From Flavobacteriales bacterium CG_4_9_14_3_um_filter_32_8 (GTDB lineage: Bacteria; Bacteroidota; Bacteroidia; Flavobacteriales_E; Vicingaceae): DNA of 7,876 nucleotides. The notes under the pieces are model-generated. The model had not been told where the DNA came from. It worked only from the letters and a program-made list of their open reading frames with translations, and ran no database searches. The translations under genes and the position numbers were made by a program. Shown here piece after piece: positions 7,434-7,876 of this stretch. Each line of letters begins with the position of its first letter. Within the stretch, counting starts at the first letter, position 1. Location: assembly GCA_002790175.1 (NCBI GenBank), contig PFUQ01000149.1, positions 1 through 7,876 on the forward strand, given 5' to 3'.

Positions 7434-7876
7434 TTATCTCACTTGATTAAAACTAATGTTTAAGTTTTTTTCTAAATACCGAAGTTGTTTCATTTCAAAA
7501 GTGGTTACCAAACTAAACGATATTCCTTCCTTTCCAGCACGAGCTGTTCTTCCACTTCGGTGTGTGTAATACTCTTCTTTATCGGGCAATTGGTAATGCA
7601 CCACAAAAGAAAGTTCTTTGATGTCAATTCCTCTGGCAGCAATATCAGTGGCAACTAATAATTGCACACTTTCATTTTTAAAAGCACGCATGGCTTTATC
7701 TCTTTCCTTTTGCAACAAATCACCATGAATGGCATCTGCAGGTATGTTTCTCGCAATCAATTGTTTTACTAATTTTTGAGTGGCAGCTTTGGTTTTACAA
7801 AATATGATGCCTCTATTGGTGTCTTGTGTTTTTAAAAACTGAAGCAATTCTTGAAATTTTTCCAGCTCATCACAAA
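7434..7876 (-). CDS. DEAD-box ATP-dependent RNA helicase, C-terminal RecA-like domain (5' end beyond window)
   Basis: The frame is open to the right edge; at least 146 codons are present. A TTG at 7845-7847 can be read as a start but is internal, since the open frame upstream (CDELEKFQE) continues the helicase fold. Motifs counted from that TTG: RGIIFCKTK (motif IV region) at 12-20; HGDLLQKERDKAMRAF at 41-56, with the QxxR pair Q46 and R49; LVATDIAARGIDI (motif V) at 64-76; HRSGRTARAGKEG (motif VI arginines) at 96-108. The ATP-binding half with the DEAD motif is off the window. Likely roles are RNA unwinding in ribosome assembly or RNA decay (family knowledge). The protein stops at NISFNQVR, about 30 residues past motif VI, with no basic or RNA-binding C-terminal extension; it is followed at once by a terminator. 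The subfamily cannot be fixed from this fragment. Confidence 0.95.
   Translation of the reverse strand, partial: CDELEKFQELLQFLKTQDTNRGIIFCKTKAATQKLVKQLIARNIPADAIHGDLLQKERDKAMRAFKNESVQLLVATDIAARGIDIKELSFVVHYQLPDKEEYYTHRSGRTARAGKEGISFSLVTTFEMKQLRYLEKNLNISFNQVR

Noticed and set aside
1..7876. CRISPR array, insertion sequence, tRNA/rRNA, phage or defence genes
   Set aside because: No spaced direct repeats, transposase, terminal repeats, RNA gene or defence-type domain could be recognised; coding sequence fills nearly all of the window.

Overview
The window looks like ordinary chromosome from a low-GC member of the Bacteroidota, most likely Flavobacteriia-like. The reasons are a thermolysin-type protease ending in a type IX secretion (T9SS) sorting domain, PKD, CUB and Ig-like modules typical of the phylum, a TPR/PD40 envelope protein of a kind common there, the lack of clear Shine-Dalgarno sequences, and promoter-like TTTG...TAnnTTTG elements. 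I cannot name genus or species.

Layout: (1) 1-1209 (+) is the 3' part of a sodium-dicarboxylate/acidic amino acid symporter of the SLC1/DAACS family; its N-terminus lies off the left edge. (2) 1309-3570 (+) is a secreted, probably periplasmic protein with TPR repeats, a PD40 beta-propeller, regulatory-like beta domains and a C-terminal SPOR-like domain. It resembles the T9SS accessory protein PorE but lacks the OmpA-type C-terminus and the lipobox. (3) 3669-7358 (+) is a 1229-residue M4 metalloprotease with complete catalytic residues, a propeptide, a PKD-CUB-PKD-Ig tail and a T9SS C-terminal sorting domain. (4) 7434-7876 (-) is the C-terminal RecA-like domain of a DEAD-box RNA helicase, cut by the right edge. 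A perfect inverted repeat at 7391-7423 lies between the convergent genes 3 and 4 and probably terminates both.

Genes 1-3 run the same way, but their gaps of about 100 bases each hold a promoter-like element, so I do not read them as a tight operon. The only plausible functional link is between genes 2 and 3: an envelope-anchored PorE-like scaffold beside a T9SS cargo protease. That link is inference from adjacency.

I found no mobile element, CRISPR array, tRNA or rRNA, and no clear new multi-gene system. The most interesting points are at domain level: a SPOR-like domain in place of OmpA in gene 2, and a module of about 135 residues that appears nested inside an Ig-like domain in gene 3.
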